64,000 bases of DNA from Acidimicrobiales bacterium (lineage in GTDB: Bacteria > Actinomycetota > Acidimicrobiia > Acidimicrobiales > SKKL01), in contig JAXHLR010000005.1 in NCBI GenBank assembly GCA_034521975.1, positions 372,001 to 436,000 on the forward strand. Direction: 5' to 3'. Under the pieces are notes generated by a model. It was not told where the DNA came from. It was given only the letters and a program-made list of their open reading frames with translations, and made no database searches. Position 1 is the stretch's first letter. The number at the start of each line of letters is the position of its first letter. The position numbers and the translations under genes are program-made. Of the stretch, positions 21,354 to 29,344 are shown piece by piece.

Positions 21354-22667
21354 ATGTCCACCGATGCGTCAGCGGGGTCGCTCCTCGAGCGTTTCCGCCG
21401 CGTCAACCCGCTGCCCGAGGGCACCTTCTCGGTGGGCATCGGGCTGCTGGCCAACGGCATCGGCGCCTACGCCTTCACCGTGCTCGCCGCGCGCGGGTTG
21501 GGCGAGGAGCGGTTCAGCGCGCTGGCGGTGCTGTGGGCGGCGGTGTTCCTGGCCGCGCCGGGCCTGTTCCTTCCCGTCGAGCAGGAGGTGAGCCGCACCG
21601 TCGCCGCCCGCCGGGCACGCGGCGAGGGGGCGTCGGCGGTCATTCGCCAGGCCGCGGTCCTCGGTGGCGCGCTGCTGATCGTGGTGAGCGTTGCCACCCT
21701 GGCCGCCACCCCGTGGATCTACGACCTGTTCTTCGACGAGCAGGCGTTGCTGCTCGCCGGGTTCGTCCTCGCGCTGGTCGGCTACTGCATCGCCCATCTG
21801 GTGCGCGGGGTGCTGGCCGGCGAGGGCCGCTTCGACGGCTACGCCACCTACTTCGCCACCGAAGGGGCGCTGCGGGTGGCGGTCGGCGTCGGGTTCCTCG
21901 CCCTCGGGGTCGCCACGGCCGGCCCCTACGGCCTCACCGTGGGGCTGGTGCCGTTCATCGCGGTGGCGGTGGCCTTGGCCCGCCAGCGTGGCCTGGTCAG
22001 CCCCGGACCACGGGCCCGCACCGGCGAGCTGACGGCGTCGCTCGGGGCGCTGCTCGCGGGGTCGATGCTCACCGCCCTGCTGCTCAACGCGGGGCCCCTC
22101 GCCATCGAGATCCTGGCCACCGACGGCCAGACCGCCGAGGCGGGCCGGTTCCTCGCCGGGCTGCTGATCGCCCGCGTGCCGCTGTTCCTGTTCCAGGCGG
22201 TGCAGGCGGCGCTGCTGCCCAAGCTGGCGTTGCTCGCCGGTGGCCACCGCTGGGACGACTTCCATGCCGCGCTGCGCAAGCTGTTGGTGGCGGTCGGCGG
22301 TCTGGGGGTGGTGGCCACGCTGGTGGCGTGGTCGATCGGGCCGACCGTGGTGCGGCTGACCTTCGGTGAGGGGTTCGTGCTCGGCAACCGCGATCTGGGC
22401 CTGCTGGCGTTGAGCAGCGCGGTGTTCATGTTGGCCGTGGCGCTCGGCCAGTCGCTCATCGCGCTGGCGTCTCCGGCCCGCATGGCCCTGGGCTGGGCGG
22501 CCGGGGTCGCGGTGTTCGCCCTCGTGACTGCGGCCGGAAGCGACCTGTACCTGCGGGTCGAGCTGGGCCTGGTCGCCGGAACGGTCACGGTGGCGGTGCT
22601 GCTGGCGGTGCTGCTGGCGGTCCGCCTGCGCGAGCAGCAGGCGAGCTCGGCCCCCTCCACGGCCTGA
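21354..22667 (+). CDS. Polysaccharide flippase-like membrane protein
   Basis: A 437-residue integral membrane protein with about 12 hydrophobic segments and no signal peptide. It resembles Wzx/MOP-type lipid-linked saccharide exporters: the first helix pair 'FSVGIGLLANGIGAYAFTVL' and 'LPVEQEVSRTVAARRARGEG' match the family pattern in which the second helix carries an acidic residue and arginines. 'HLVRGVLAGEGRFDGYATYF' is also family-like. In actinobacteria such proteins move sugar-lipid intermediates or lipid II-like units across the membrane. The envelope polysaccharide genes of this window fit that role, but the substrate is unknown. Confidence 0.75.
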   Translation: MSTDASAGSLLERFRRVNPLPEGTFSVGIGLLANGIGAYAFTVLAARGLGEERFSALAVLWAAVFLAAPGLFLPVEQEVSRTVAARRARGEGASAVIRQAAVLGGALLIVVSVATLAATPWIYDLFFDEQALLLAGFVLALVGYCIAHLVRGVLAGEGRFDGYATYFATEGALRVAVGVGFLALGVATAGPYGLTVGLVPFIAVAVALARQRGLVSPGPRARTGELTASLGALLAGSMLTALLLNAGPLAIEILATDGQTAEAGRFLAGLLIARVPLFLFQAVQAALLPKLALLAGGHRWDDFHAALRKLLVAVGGLGVVATLVAWSIGPTVVRLTFGEGFVLGNRDLGLLALSSAVFMLAVALGQSLIALASPARMALGWAAGVAVFALVTAAGSDLYLRVELGLVAGTVTVAVLLAVLLAVRLREQQASSAPSTA

Positions 22668-22778
22668 ACGCGCGGTCATCGGTCACATCGGCCCGGAAAG
22701 GGGGGCCGTTGGTCTCATCGTCCTCAAGTCGGCGTCGTCGGTGTGTCGATACCTCCAGTAGATCCAACGGAGGACACG

Positions 22779-23669
22779 ATGACCGAAGACCGCACACACG
22801 ACGAGACCCGGGCGGGAACCACCACTGGACGCCTCGGCGTCCGCCTGCTTGCGAGTGTCGTCGCCGTGCTGATGGTCGCCGCCATCGGGATCGCTCCGGT
22901 CGAGGCGCAGGACCGCCCGGCCGACCCGGCCACCGCCGAGACCCAGTTCCTGCAGCTGCTCAACACCGAGCGGTCCGATCGCGGGCTGGCCCCGTTGACC
23001 TCCCACAGCGGTCTCCGAGCCGATGCCCGCAACTGGTCGTCGGTGATGGCGGCCCAGGGCGAGATCTTCCACACGACCACCCTCGCCGCCGACACCGCCG
23101 CCCGCCTTCCGGATTGGCGACGGGCGGGCGAGAACGTGGGCTACGGCCCCGAGGTCGAGCGCCTCCACGACATGTTCGTGGCCAGCCCGGCGCACTTCGA
23201 CAACATCGTCGGCGACTTCAACTACCTCGGTGTCGGGGTCGTCTACGAGGGCAGCCGGATCTATGTGACCTTCCGCTTCGCCAAGGCTCCCGAGAGCGGT
23301 GCCGTCGCCTCGAGCACCACCCCGGTGAGCTACTCGGTCGCCTCGGCCCAGGTCCGGCGTCTGTACCTGGCCTTCTTCGAGCGTGAGCCCGAGACCGGTG
23401 GCCACACCTACTGGACCGACCGGGTGTCGGCAGGGTTCGCCCTCGGCGGGATCGCCGACCGCTTCGTCGACTCCTCGGAGTTCAACAACACCTACGGCCA
23501 CCTCGACAACCGGGGCTTCATCGACCTGGTCTACCGCAACGTGATGGACCGCTCACCTGACGCCGGTGGCTACCAGTACTGGCTGAACCGCATGGGTGGT
23601 GGCCTCAGCCGCGGCGATCTCATGGTCGAGTTCTCCGAGTCCTCGGAGTTCCGCCGGCTCACCGCTTGA
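22779..23669 (+). CDS. Secreted CAP-domain protein with C-terminal DUF4214
   Basis: 296 residues. A signal peptide (about 19-45, 'LLASVVAVLMVAAIGIAPVE', cleavage near 'VEAQD') leads into a CAP/SCP-like domain: 'FLQLLNTERSDRGLAPLTSH', 'WSSVMAAQGEIFHTTTL', 'RAGENVGYG', 'FVASPAHFDNIVGDFNYLGV'. From about residue 195 there are two DUF4214 units: 'RRLYLAFFEREPETGGHTYW' with 'FVDSSEFNNTYG', then 'LVYRNVMDRSPDAGGYQYWL' with 'FSESSEFRRL'. CAP proteins act outside the cell, some as peptidases or lipid binders; DUF4214 is thought to mediate surface or matrix attachment. The same pair occurs in reverse order at 41277-42845. AACGGAGGA precedes the ATG. Confidence 0.88.
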   Translation: MTEDRTHDETRAGTTTGRLGVRLLASVVAVLMVAAIGIAPVEAQDRPADPATAETQFLQLLNTERSDRGLAPLTSHSGLRADARNWSSVMAAQGEIFHTTTLAADTAARLPDWRRAGENVGYGPEVERLHDMFVASPAHFDNIVGDFNYLGVGVVYEGSRIYVTFRFAKAPESGAVASSTTPVSYSVASAQVRRLYLAFFEREPETGGHTYWTDRVSAGFALGGIADRFVDSSEFNNTYGHLDNRGFIDLVYRNVMDRSPDAGGYQYWLNRMGGGLSRGDLMVEFSESSEFRRLTA

Positions 23670-23796
23670 CATCTCCTCGCCCCGCTGGGGTTGGGACTCC
23701 AGACGGTGGGGTAGGCTGCCGATGGTTCTGGGGCAGGACCGGCTCCCGACGGGGACGGGCGTCTCACCACTCCCAGGTCCCCAAGTGAGGCAGACT

Positions 23797-24426
23797 GTGC
23801 AGGTGAGTCACGACGAGGCGGGTTTCGACGAGGTGCTGGCTGGGGCCAAGGCGGGCGACGAGCGCGCCTGGTCCGAGCTCTACCGCACCTTCGCCGGTCC
23901 GCTCCGTGGCTATCTCTTCTCCAAGGGCGGCCGCGAGCCCGACGACCTGCTCGGCGAGGTGTTCGTCGACGTCGCCCGGCGACTGCACGCCTTCGAGGGC
24001 ACCGCCGCCCAGTTCCGGTCGTGGATGTTCATGGTGGCCCACAACCGGGTGATCGACGAGCGTCGCCGGTTCGCCCGCCGCCCGGTCGATCCGGTCGAAG
24101 ACGCCGACCTCGATGGCGCCTCGCACGGCCACGACGTCGAGGCCGAGGTCATGAGCCGGCTCATGGTCGACGACGCCCTCGGTCTCATCGATTCGCTCAC
24201 CGGCGACCAACGGGCGGTGTTGCGCCTGCGCCTGGTCGACGGACTCACCATCGACGAGGTGGCCGAGGCCCTCGACAAGCCCGCGGGGGCGGTCAAGGCG
24301 TTGCAGCGCCGAGGGCTCGCGGCCGCGATCCGTGCCCGCGACCACAAATTGGGTACGTCGGCACGTACCCCTGCGGCTTCGCGCGTCGGTAACAACTTGC
24401 GAACGACCGAGCAGGATCATCGATGA
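23797..24426 (+). CDS. ECF-type RNA polymerase sigma factor
   Basis: About 209 residues with region 2 near 15-80 ('ELYRTFAGPLRGYLFSKGG', 'DDLLGEVFVDVARRL', 'QFRSWMFMVAHNRVIDERR') and region 4 near 125-180 ('LTGDQRAVLRLRLVDGLTID', 'EVAEALDKPAGAVKALQRRG'). The start is chosen as GTG 23797 because GAGG lies 6 nt before it; GTG 23785 and 23803 are alternatives. Its last 4 nt overlap the ATG of the next gene, a membrane protein that is the natural anti-sigma candidate. The regulon is unknown, but the chain continues into an envelope-sugar epimerase. Confidence 0.9.
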   Translation: MQVSHDEAGFDEVLAGAKAGDERAWSELYRTFAGPLRGYLFSKGGREPDDLLGEVFVDVARRLHAFEGTAAQFRSWMFMVAHNRVIDERRRFARRPVDPVEDADLDGASHGHDVEAEVMSRLMVDDALGLIDSLTGDQRAVLRLRLVDGLTIDEVAEALDKPAGAVKALQRRGLAAAIRARDHKLGTSARTPAASRVGNNLRTTEQDHR

Positions 24427-25265
24427 ACCTCGACCACCTCACCGACGCTGACCTCGACCGACTCGTCGACGGCGCGCGCCAGGGCCGGGGCGAGGGTGCC
24501 GAGCATGATGTGGTCCGCGAGCTGTCGGCCGAGCTGGCATTGGGTCCGGTTCCCGCTGCTCGCCAGGCGGCCACGGTCGCGGCGGCGGCCACCGCCGCCG
24601 GGGCGGCTGTTTCACCTCGCGCCGACAACGTGGTCGCCATGCGGCCCCGGGTGTCGAACCGGGCCAAGGCGGCGGTGGTGGCCTCGGTGGTCATGGTCGC
24701 CAACGTGGCGCCGCTGGCCGCCGACCCGCTGCCGATGAACGTCGCCGACCGCGGTGGGTTGCTCCACCACATCACGGGCCCGTTCGCCGACCCCGATCCT
24801 GGCTTCGATCACGGAGCCGGGGTGGGACGGGCCGTGGTGGTCAACACGACCGGAGAGTCCGTGCCGGCCGAGGCGCCCTCCACCACCGACGCTCCTGCTC
24901 CCACCGAGCCTCCGGTCACCGAGGCGCCCGACCCGACCGACGCGCCCGACCCGACCGAGGCGCCCGACCCGACCGATCCTCCGGTCACCCAGCCGGCCGA
25001 CGACTACGACTACTACACCGGCCCCGAGCTCAAGCCCGAGCTGCCCACCGACCCCGACGCCGAGCCGGTGCTGCCGCCGCCTCCGGCCGACGAGTGCTCC
25101 GACGGCGTCGAGGTCGATCCCGCCACCGGCGAGTGCCTGGTCGACGACGGCACCGGCAACGACGGCGACGGCCACGGTCAGGTGCTGCCGCCCCCGCCGC
25201 CGCCACCGGGCGACGACTCGGGTTCGGGCGACGACGAAGAGACGTCGGACACCACCGAGCCGTGA
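24423..25265 (+). CDS. Single-pass membrane protein with Pro/Thr/Asp stalk, putative anti-sigma factor
   Basis: 280 residues, coupled to the sigma gene by ATGA overlap. The cytosolic N-terminus (about 1-78) is helical and acidic ('MNLDHLTDADLDRLVDGARQ'). One membrane segment follows near 80-100 ('AKAAVVASVVMVANVAPLAA'). The outside part is very low in complexity: PDPT/APT repeats, then a small two-cysteine motif ('CSDGVEVDPATGECLVDD') and a proline run. The zinc-type HxxxCxxC anti-sigma motif is absent. Position and topology argue for a sensor or anti-sigma factor. A simple surface stalk protein remains possible. Confidence 0.7.
   Translation: MNLDHLTDADLDRLVDGARQGRGEGAEHDVVRELSAELALGPVPAARQAATVAAAATAAGAAVSPRADNVVAMRPRVSNRAKAAVVASVVMVANVAPLAADPLPMNVADRGGLLHHITGPFADPDPGFDHGAGVGRAVVVNTTGESVPAEAPSTTDAPAPTEPPVTEAPDPTDAPDPTEAPDPTDPPVTQPADDYDYYTGPELKPELPTDPDAEPVLPPPPADECSDGVEVDPATGECLVDDGTGNDGDGHGQVLPPPPPPPGDDSGSGDDEETSDTTEP
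24921..24974 (+). repeat. Three 18-bp tandem repeats encoding (E/D)APDPT
   Basis: Three adjacent 18-nt units, G-A-(G/C)-GCGCCCGACCCGACC, differ only at the third base. They lie inside the stalk region of the membrane protein and translate as EAPDPT, DAPDPT, EAPDPT. Near-identical units suggest copy-number slippage that would lengthen or shorten the extracellular stalk. Confidence 0.85.
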
Positions 25266-26381
25266 CCGCTGGCGGTGGCCGGCTGCACGTCTTCATCGGC
25301 ACCAAGGCCCAGTACATCAAGACCGCGCCGGTGCTGGCCCGCCTCGACGCGCGGGGTGTGCCCTACCGGTTGATCGACTCGGGCCAGCATGGCGCGCTCA
25401 GTGCGGGACTTCGCTCCGAGCTGGGGGTGCGCGACCCCGACCTGCTGCTGGGCGGCGACCGTGACATCACCTCCATCCCCCAGGCGATGATTTGGGCGGC
25501 GCGCATGGCCACCCGCCTGGTGTCGGGTCGCCGGGTGCGCGACGAGGTCTTCGGCGGCGACGGCGGCATCTGCGTGGTGCACGGCGACACCCCCTCGACC
25601 CTGCTGTCCACCTTGCTGGCCCGCCGGGCGGGGCTGACCGTGGCCCACCTCGAGGCCGGTCTGCGGTCGGGCAGCGTGTTCGACCCGTTCCCCGAGGAGG
25701 CGGTGCGGCTGGTGGTCATGCGGCTGTCGGGCCTGCTGTTCGCCCCCGACGACACCGCGGTCGCCAACCTGGCGGCCATGCGGGGGGTGCGGGGTCGGGT
25801 GGTGCCACTGGCGGGCAACACCTCGGCCGACGCGGTCGCCTGCCGCATCCGGCGGCGAAGCGGGGTCGGGTCCGGCGATCGTCACCATGCACCGGGTCGA
25901 GAACCTCCATCGCGCCGCCACCGTCGAGGCCCTCGTCGAGCTGGTGGTCGGGCTGGCCGCGGACCGTCCCGTCCGCTTCGTGGTGCACGGCCCCACCTGG
26001 GCCACGCTGCGGTCTGGCGGACACGACGTTGCGTTGCGCGACGCCGGGGTCGAGCTGGTCGATCTGGCGCCCCACGGCGAGTTCGTCGAGATGCTGCGGG
26101 CCGCTCCGCTGGTGATCACCGACGGCGGCTCGATCCAGGAGGAGTGCGCGCTGTTGGGGGTGCCCACGCTGTTGTGGCGGCGCCGCACCGAACGCTCCGA
26201 CGGGGTGGGCGACAACGTGGTGCTGTCGAACCTCGATCCCGGGGTGGCTGCCCGGTTCGTGGCCGATCCCGACCGCCACCGGCGCCCGCCCCGGTCGCGC
26301 GGCGAGGTCAGCCCGTCGGATCAGATCGTCGACGAGCTGGTGGCCGAGCTGGATGGAGCAGGTCGAGCACCTCGTCGTTGA
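25262..26381 (+). CDS. UDP-N-acetylglucosamine 2-epimerase-like (WecB family), one-base frameshift
   Basis: The first part, from GTG 25262 (overlapping the previous stop), shows 'LHVFIGTKAQYIKTAPVLAR', 'VVHGDTPSTLLSTLLARRAG', 'TVAHLEAGLRSGSVFDPFPE', 'GNTSADAV'. After an apparent extra base near 25841 the second frame gives 'AIVTMHRVENL', 'VITDGGSIQEECALLGVPTL' and 'TERSDGVGDNVVLSN', completing the epimerase fold at about 373 residues. The family makes UDP-ManNAc from UDP-GlcNAc for cell-wall polymers. UDP-ManNAc is a usual component of pyruvylated secondary wall polymers, which fits the convergent csaB-like gene. The last 74 nt overlap that gene on the other strand. Confidence 0.82.
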
Positions 26382-27405
26382 CCCGCTGGCGGGCCTGGAG
26401 ACGCCGGCGGGTCGTGGCCACCTGGTCGTGGTGGCCGGCGACCGCGGCGGCGGCGTCGGGGAGCGCGGTGGCCAGGGCGGGGTCGTCCCAGGCGAGTGTC
26501 CGGGCGCCGGCTCCCAGCTCGCCGGTCAGGGCGGCGACCTTCGGGTCATAGGAGAGGGCGACCAGCGGGCGGCCGGCCAGCACCGCGCCGATGGCGGCGT
26601 GGTAGCGCATGGCGATGACCACCTCGCCGGTGGCGATCTCGTCGAGCACGGTGTGCACGTCGGGTCGGGCCAGGGTGGCGGGTGCGCGCATGCGGGCGGC
26701 GACGGCCTGGTGGAGTGGGTGGTCGCGGACCGGGTCGAGGGCCACGAAGTGCACCGCCAGGCCGGTGCTGGCCGCGGCGGCGTCGACCCCGGCGGCCACG
26801 GCGTCGATGACGCGCTCGGGTGTCTGTTGGCGGCGGAGGTGCACGGGCAGGCGGCGCCGGGTCGAGGTCCAGGGGCGCAGCGACACCACCAGTCGCCCCT
26901 GGGGTGGGCCCGTGGGCGGTCCGAGGCCGAGGGCCAGGTCGGCGCCCAGGCGGGGGTGGGGGAGGCCGAGGCCGCGCAGAACGGTGGCGCTGGGCGCGTC
27001 GCGCACCGCGACCGCGTCGAGGCGGGGGAGCACCCGGCGCACGAGCGTGCGGCCGAGGTGGGTGTGGAGGGGTCCGGCGCCGAGGCCGACACCGACGGCG
27101 GGGATCGTGCGGGGTGCGGCCAGCAGGCGGGCGAGGTGGTAGGGGAGGTTGAGGTCGCTGGTGCGGTCCTGGAGCAGGCCGCCGCCGCCGAACACCACCG
27201 CCTCGCTGTGGCGCAGCGCGCCGAGGGCGTCGGGCCGGTGGGCGTCCACGGCATCCACCCCGTGGGTCGATTCGGTCGCCGCCGGGTCGACCGAGAGCAC
27301 GACGGGCTCGTGACCGTGGTCGCGCAACCGGGCGACGAGCGCGGCGAGGATGAGCTCGTCGCCGAGGTTGGTCGAACCGGCCCAGGCCGCGACGGTCACC
27401 CGCAT
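26308..27405 (-). CDS. csaB: Polysaccharide pyruvyl transferase, CsaB-like
   Basis: 365 residues of the pyruvyl transferase family. The N-terminus 'VTVAAWAGSTNLGDELILAA' holds the GDE(L/A) motif. 'AVVFGGGGLLQDRTSDLNLP' and the CsaB-like 'AVGVGLGAGPL' follow, then 'VAVRDAPSATVLRGLGL', 'LGADLAL', and 'VVIAMRYHAAIGAVLAGRPL' with the conserved RxHA segment. CsaB adds pyruvate ketals to the wall polymer that SLH domains recognise in Bacillus and other bacteria. Here it stands divergently next to four genes for SLH-like proteins, with a 173-nt shared promoter region. That is strong context for SLH-linked function; the acceptor sugar is unknown. Confidence 0.85.
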   Translation of the reverse strand: MRVTVAAWAGSTNLGDELILAALVARLRDHGHEPVVLSVDPAATESTHGVDAVDAHRPDALGALRHSEAVVFGGGGLLQDRTSDLNLPYHLARLLAAPRTIPAVGVGLGAGPLHTHLGRTLVRRVLPRLDAVAVRDAPSATVLRGLGLPHPRLGADLALGLGPPTGPPQGRLVVSLRPWTSTRRRLPVHLRRQQTPERVIDAVAAGVDAAAASTGLAVHFVALDPVRDHPLHQAVAARMRAPATLARPDVHTVLDEIATGEVVIAMRYHAAIGAVLAGRPLVALSYDPKVAALTGELGAGARTLAWDDPALATALPDAAAAVAGHHDQVATTRRRLQARQRVNDEVLDLLHPARPPARRRSDPTG

Positions 27406-27482
27406 CGGGCGGTGCTCCGCGGCTGGTGAGGTCGGTGGTCGGTTCTGGTGGCGTTGGCGTCGACGGCGATGCGCCGACGGTA

Positions 27483-27690
27483 CCCGCGTTGGTGTTCGGG
27501 CAGGTGTCCGGTAGCCGTGGGGAAGCCACGTCCTGGGCGTGGTGATCGAACGATCTTCGAGTGAGGAGCAGTTGTCCAGTGAGTGACGGATCCCCGATGG
27601 CGCGTTGGCGGCGCCGCACGGCGATGGTGATGGCGGCCATGCTCGCCGTCGCCCTGGTGCCGCTCGCCGGCCCCGCTGGTGCGCAGCCGG
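27483..27690 (+). repeat. 208-bp direct repeat, copy 1 (leader plus signal-peptide coding)
   Basis: It covers the region before SLH protein 1 and its first 37 or so codons. It starts CCCGCGTTGGTGTTCGGGCA, includes the ribosome site GAGGAG, and ends with GGTGCGCAGCCGG. Copy 2 is at 29137-29344; they differ at roughly a dozen positions, nearly all in the non-coding leader. Confidence 0.9.
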
Positions 27691-29123
27691 CGCCGCCGCC
27701 CGACATCGAGCCGTCGTGCGGGCACGTGGGCTCGGCGGGGTTCACCGACATCGGGGGCACCGGGTTCGAGGACGTCATCGACTGTCTCGCCGCCTTCGGT
27801 GTCACCACCGGCACCTCGGGCACCGAGTACTCGCCGGCGGTGCAGGTGCGCCGAAGCCAGATGGCGCTGTTCTACCACCGGGTCGGTGACGAGCTCGGAC
27901 TGGTCTTTGACACCAGCGACGCGGGCTTCAGCGACCTGGACGGGCTCGACCCGGCGTTCGTCGACGCGATCAACGCCATGGCCAACGAGGGGATCGTCCA
28001 GGGGACCTCGCCGGGCGAGTTCTCGCCCCAGGATCGCATCCGCCGCAGCCAGATGGCGCTGTTCATCGACCGGTTCCAGGACCGCGCGACCGGGTATGCC
28101 TACAGCGACGGTTTCTCCGGGTCCGACCTGTTCGACGACATCGGGTCGCTTGGCGCCGAGGCCCGTGGCGCAGTCAACGGGATCGGTTCGGTCGGCATCA
28201 CCCAGGGTGACGGCGCGGGCAGCTACGGGCCGTCGGGCTTTGTGTCCCGCCAGCAGATGGCGGCGTTCGTCGTGCGTCACCTGGCCGAGATCGGGCTGAC
28301 AGCGCCGGGTTCCGCGGTCTCGGGGAATCTCGTCGACTACGACTCCGGTGACAGCTACACGGTCTCCGACGGCGACCAGCTCGTCGACGTCGACATCGAA
28401 CCGGGCGACACCTTCTCGATCTCGGGCGGGGTGGTGTCGGAGGCCGACTTCGAGACGGCGCTCGCCTCGAGCACGACGGGTCTCGGCCACGTCATGGACC
28501 ACGATTCGGCGACCGGCGAGCACGACGTGACCCCACTCGACGACGACATGCTGGCCGCCCACGGGTTCGTGGTCGGTTCGGACCTCTTCCTGAACGTCGT
28601 GCCGATCGAGGCGAGCATCGACGAGCCGGTCTCGGGGGTGACGATGGTGGACTCGGCTGAGGTCGGCTGGGACGACATCGACGCCTACCGGGTGGACTCG
28701 GTGGACGCCACCGAGTCGGAGTTCCGCGACGAGGTCAGCTTCGGCGACACCGTGTCGATCGCCTACGTCGGCGGCGACCGGACCGTCTGGATCAACAACG
28801 GCGCGGTATCGGGGCCCATCGGCGACGAGACGAACATCGGATTCCTCGATCCAGGGGTCGAGATCGGGTTCCAGGTGGACTTCGGCGCCTTCGTCGGGGG
28901 CAACGACCTGGTCGCCGACGACTCGTTCGTGCTGACCCGCGACGGCTATGACGATGGTGTCCAGGAGTACACGGTGGACGGCAGTCTCTTCGACTATGAC
29001 GACATCGAGGATCTGCTGGTCAACGGGTACGGGGGCCAGACGATCGGCGAGCTCATCGATGACGGCCTCTCGGTCGAGTACTACCGCACCGGCGGGGTCG
29101 AGCACTTCGACTTCTCGTTCTGA
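27579..29123 (+). CDS. SLH-like repeat surface protein 1 (alpha type)
   Basis: 514 residues from GTG 27579, with GAGGAG 11 nt upstream. A signal peptide ('AMVMAAMLAVALVPLAGPAG', cleaved near 'GAQPA') leads into three SLH-like repeats (about 48-235). Each ends in a short hydrophobic box: 'VRRSQMALFYHRV', 'IRRSQMALFIDRF', 'VSRQQMAAFVVRH'. The rest is an acidic, beta-rich tail of unknown function with repeating elements such as 'IEPGDTFSISGG', 'VSFGDTVSIAYVGG' and 'LSVEYYRTGGVEHF'. The protein should bind wall polymer by its SLH part and expose the tail. It is most like protein 3 (31320), not its neighbour. Confidence 0.85.
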   Translation: MSDGSPMARWRRRTAMVMAAMLAVALVPLAGPAGAQPAPPPDIEPSCGHVGSAGFTDIGGTGFEDVIDCLAAFGVTTGTSGTEYSPAVQVRRSQMALFYHRVGDELGLVFDTSDAGFSDLDGLDPAFVDAINAMANEGIVQGTSPGEFSPQDRIRRSQMALFIDRFQDRATGYAYSDGFSGSDLFDDIGSLGAEARGAVNGIGSVGITQGDGAGSYGPSGFVSRQQMAAFVVRHLAEIGLTAPGSAVSGNLVDYDSGDSYTVSDGDQLVDVDIEPGDTFSISGGVVSEADFETALASSTTGLGHVMDHDSATGEHDVTPLDDDMLAAHGFVVGSDLFLNVVPIEASIDEPVSGVTMVDSAEVGWDDIDAYRVDSVDATESEFRDEVSFGDTVSIAYVGGDRTVWINNGAVSGPIGDETNIGFLDPGVEIGFQVDFGAFVGGNDLVADDSFVLTRDGYDDGVQEYTVDGSLFDYDDIEDLLVNGYGGQTIGELIDDGLSVEYYRTGGVEHFDFSF

Positions 29124-29136
29124 ACGCGTCGCGGTG

Positions 29137-29344
29137 CCCGCGTTGGTGTTCGGGCAGGTGTCCGGTACTTGTAGGGGAGCCACGTCGTGGGCGTGGTGAT
29201 CGCACGATCTTCGAGTGAGGAGCAGTTGTCCAGTGAGTGACGGATCCCCGATGGCGCGTTGGCGGCGCCGCACGGCGATGGTGATGGCGGCCATGCTCGC
29301 CGTCGCCCTGGTGCCGCTCGCCGGCCCCGCTGGTGCGCAGCCGG
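29137..29344 (+). repeat. 208-bp direct repeat, copy 2
   Basis: Second copy of the leader/signal-peptide block described at 27483-27690, again directly before an SLH-like gene. The coding half, from GTG onwards to the signal-peptide end, is practically identical to copy 1. The non-coding part has a cluster of changes around GTACTTGTAGGGG. Confidence 0.9.

Noticed and set aside
24900-25010. Repeats resembling a short CRISPR array
   Set aside because: The 18-bp units are contiguous with no spacers and are in frame in a Pro/Asp/Thr stalk, so they are a coding tandem repeat.
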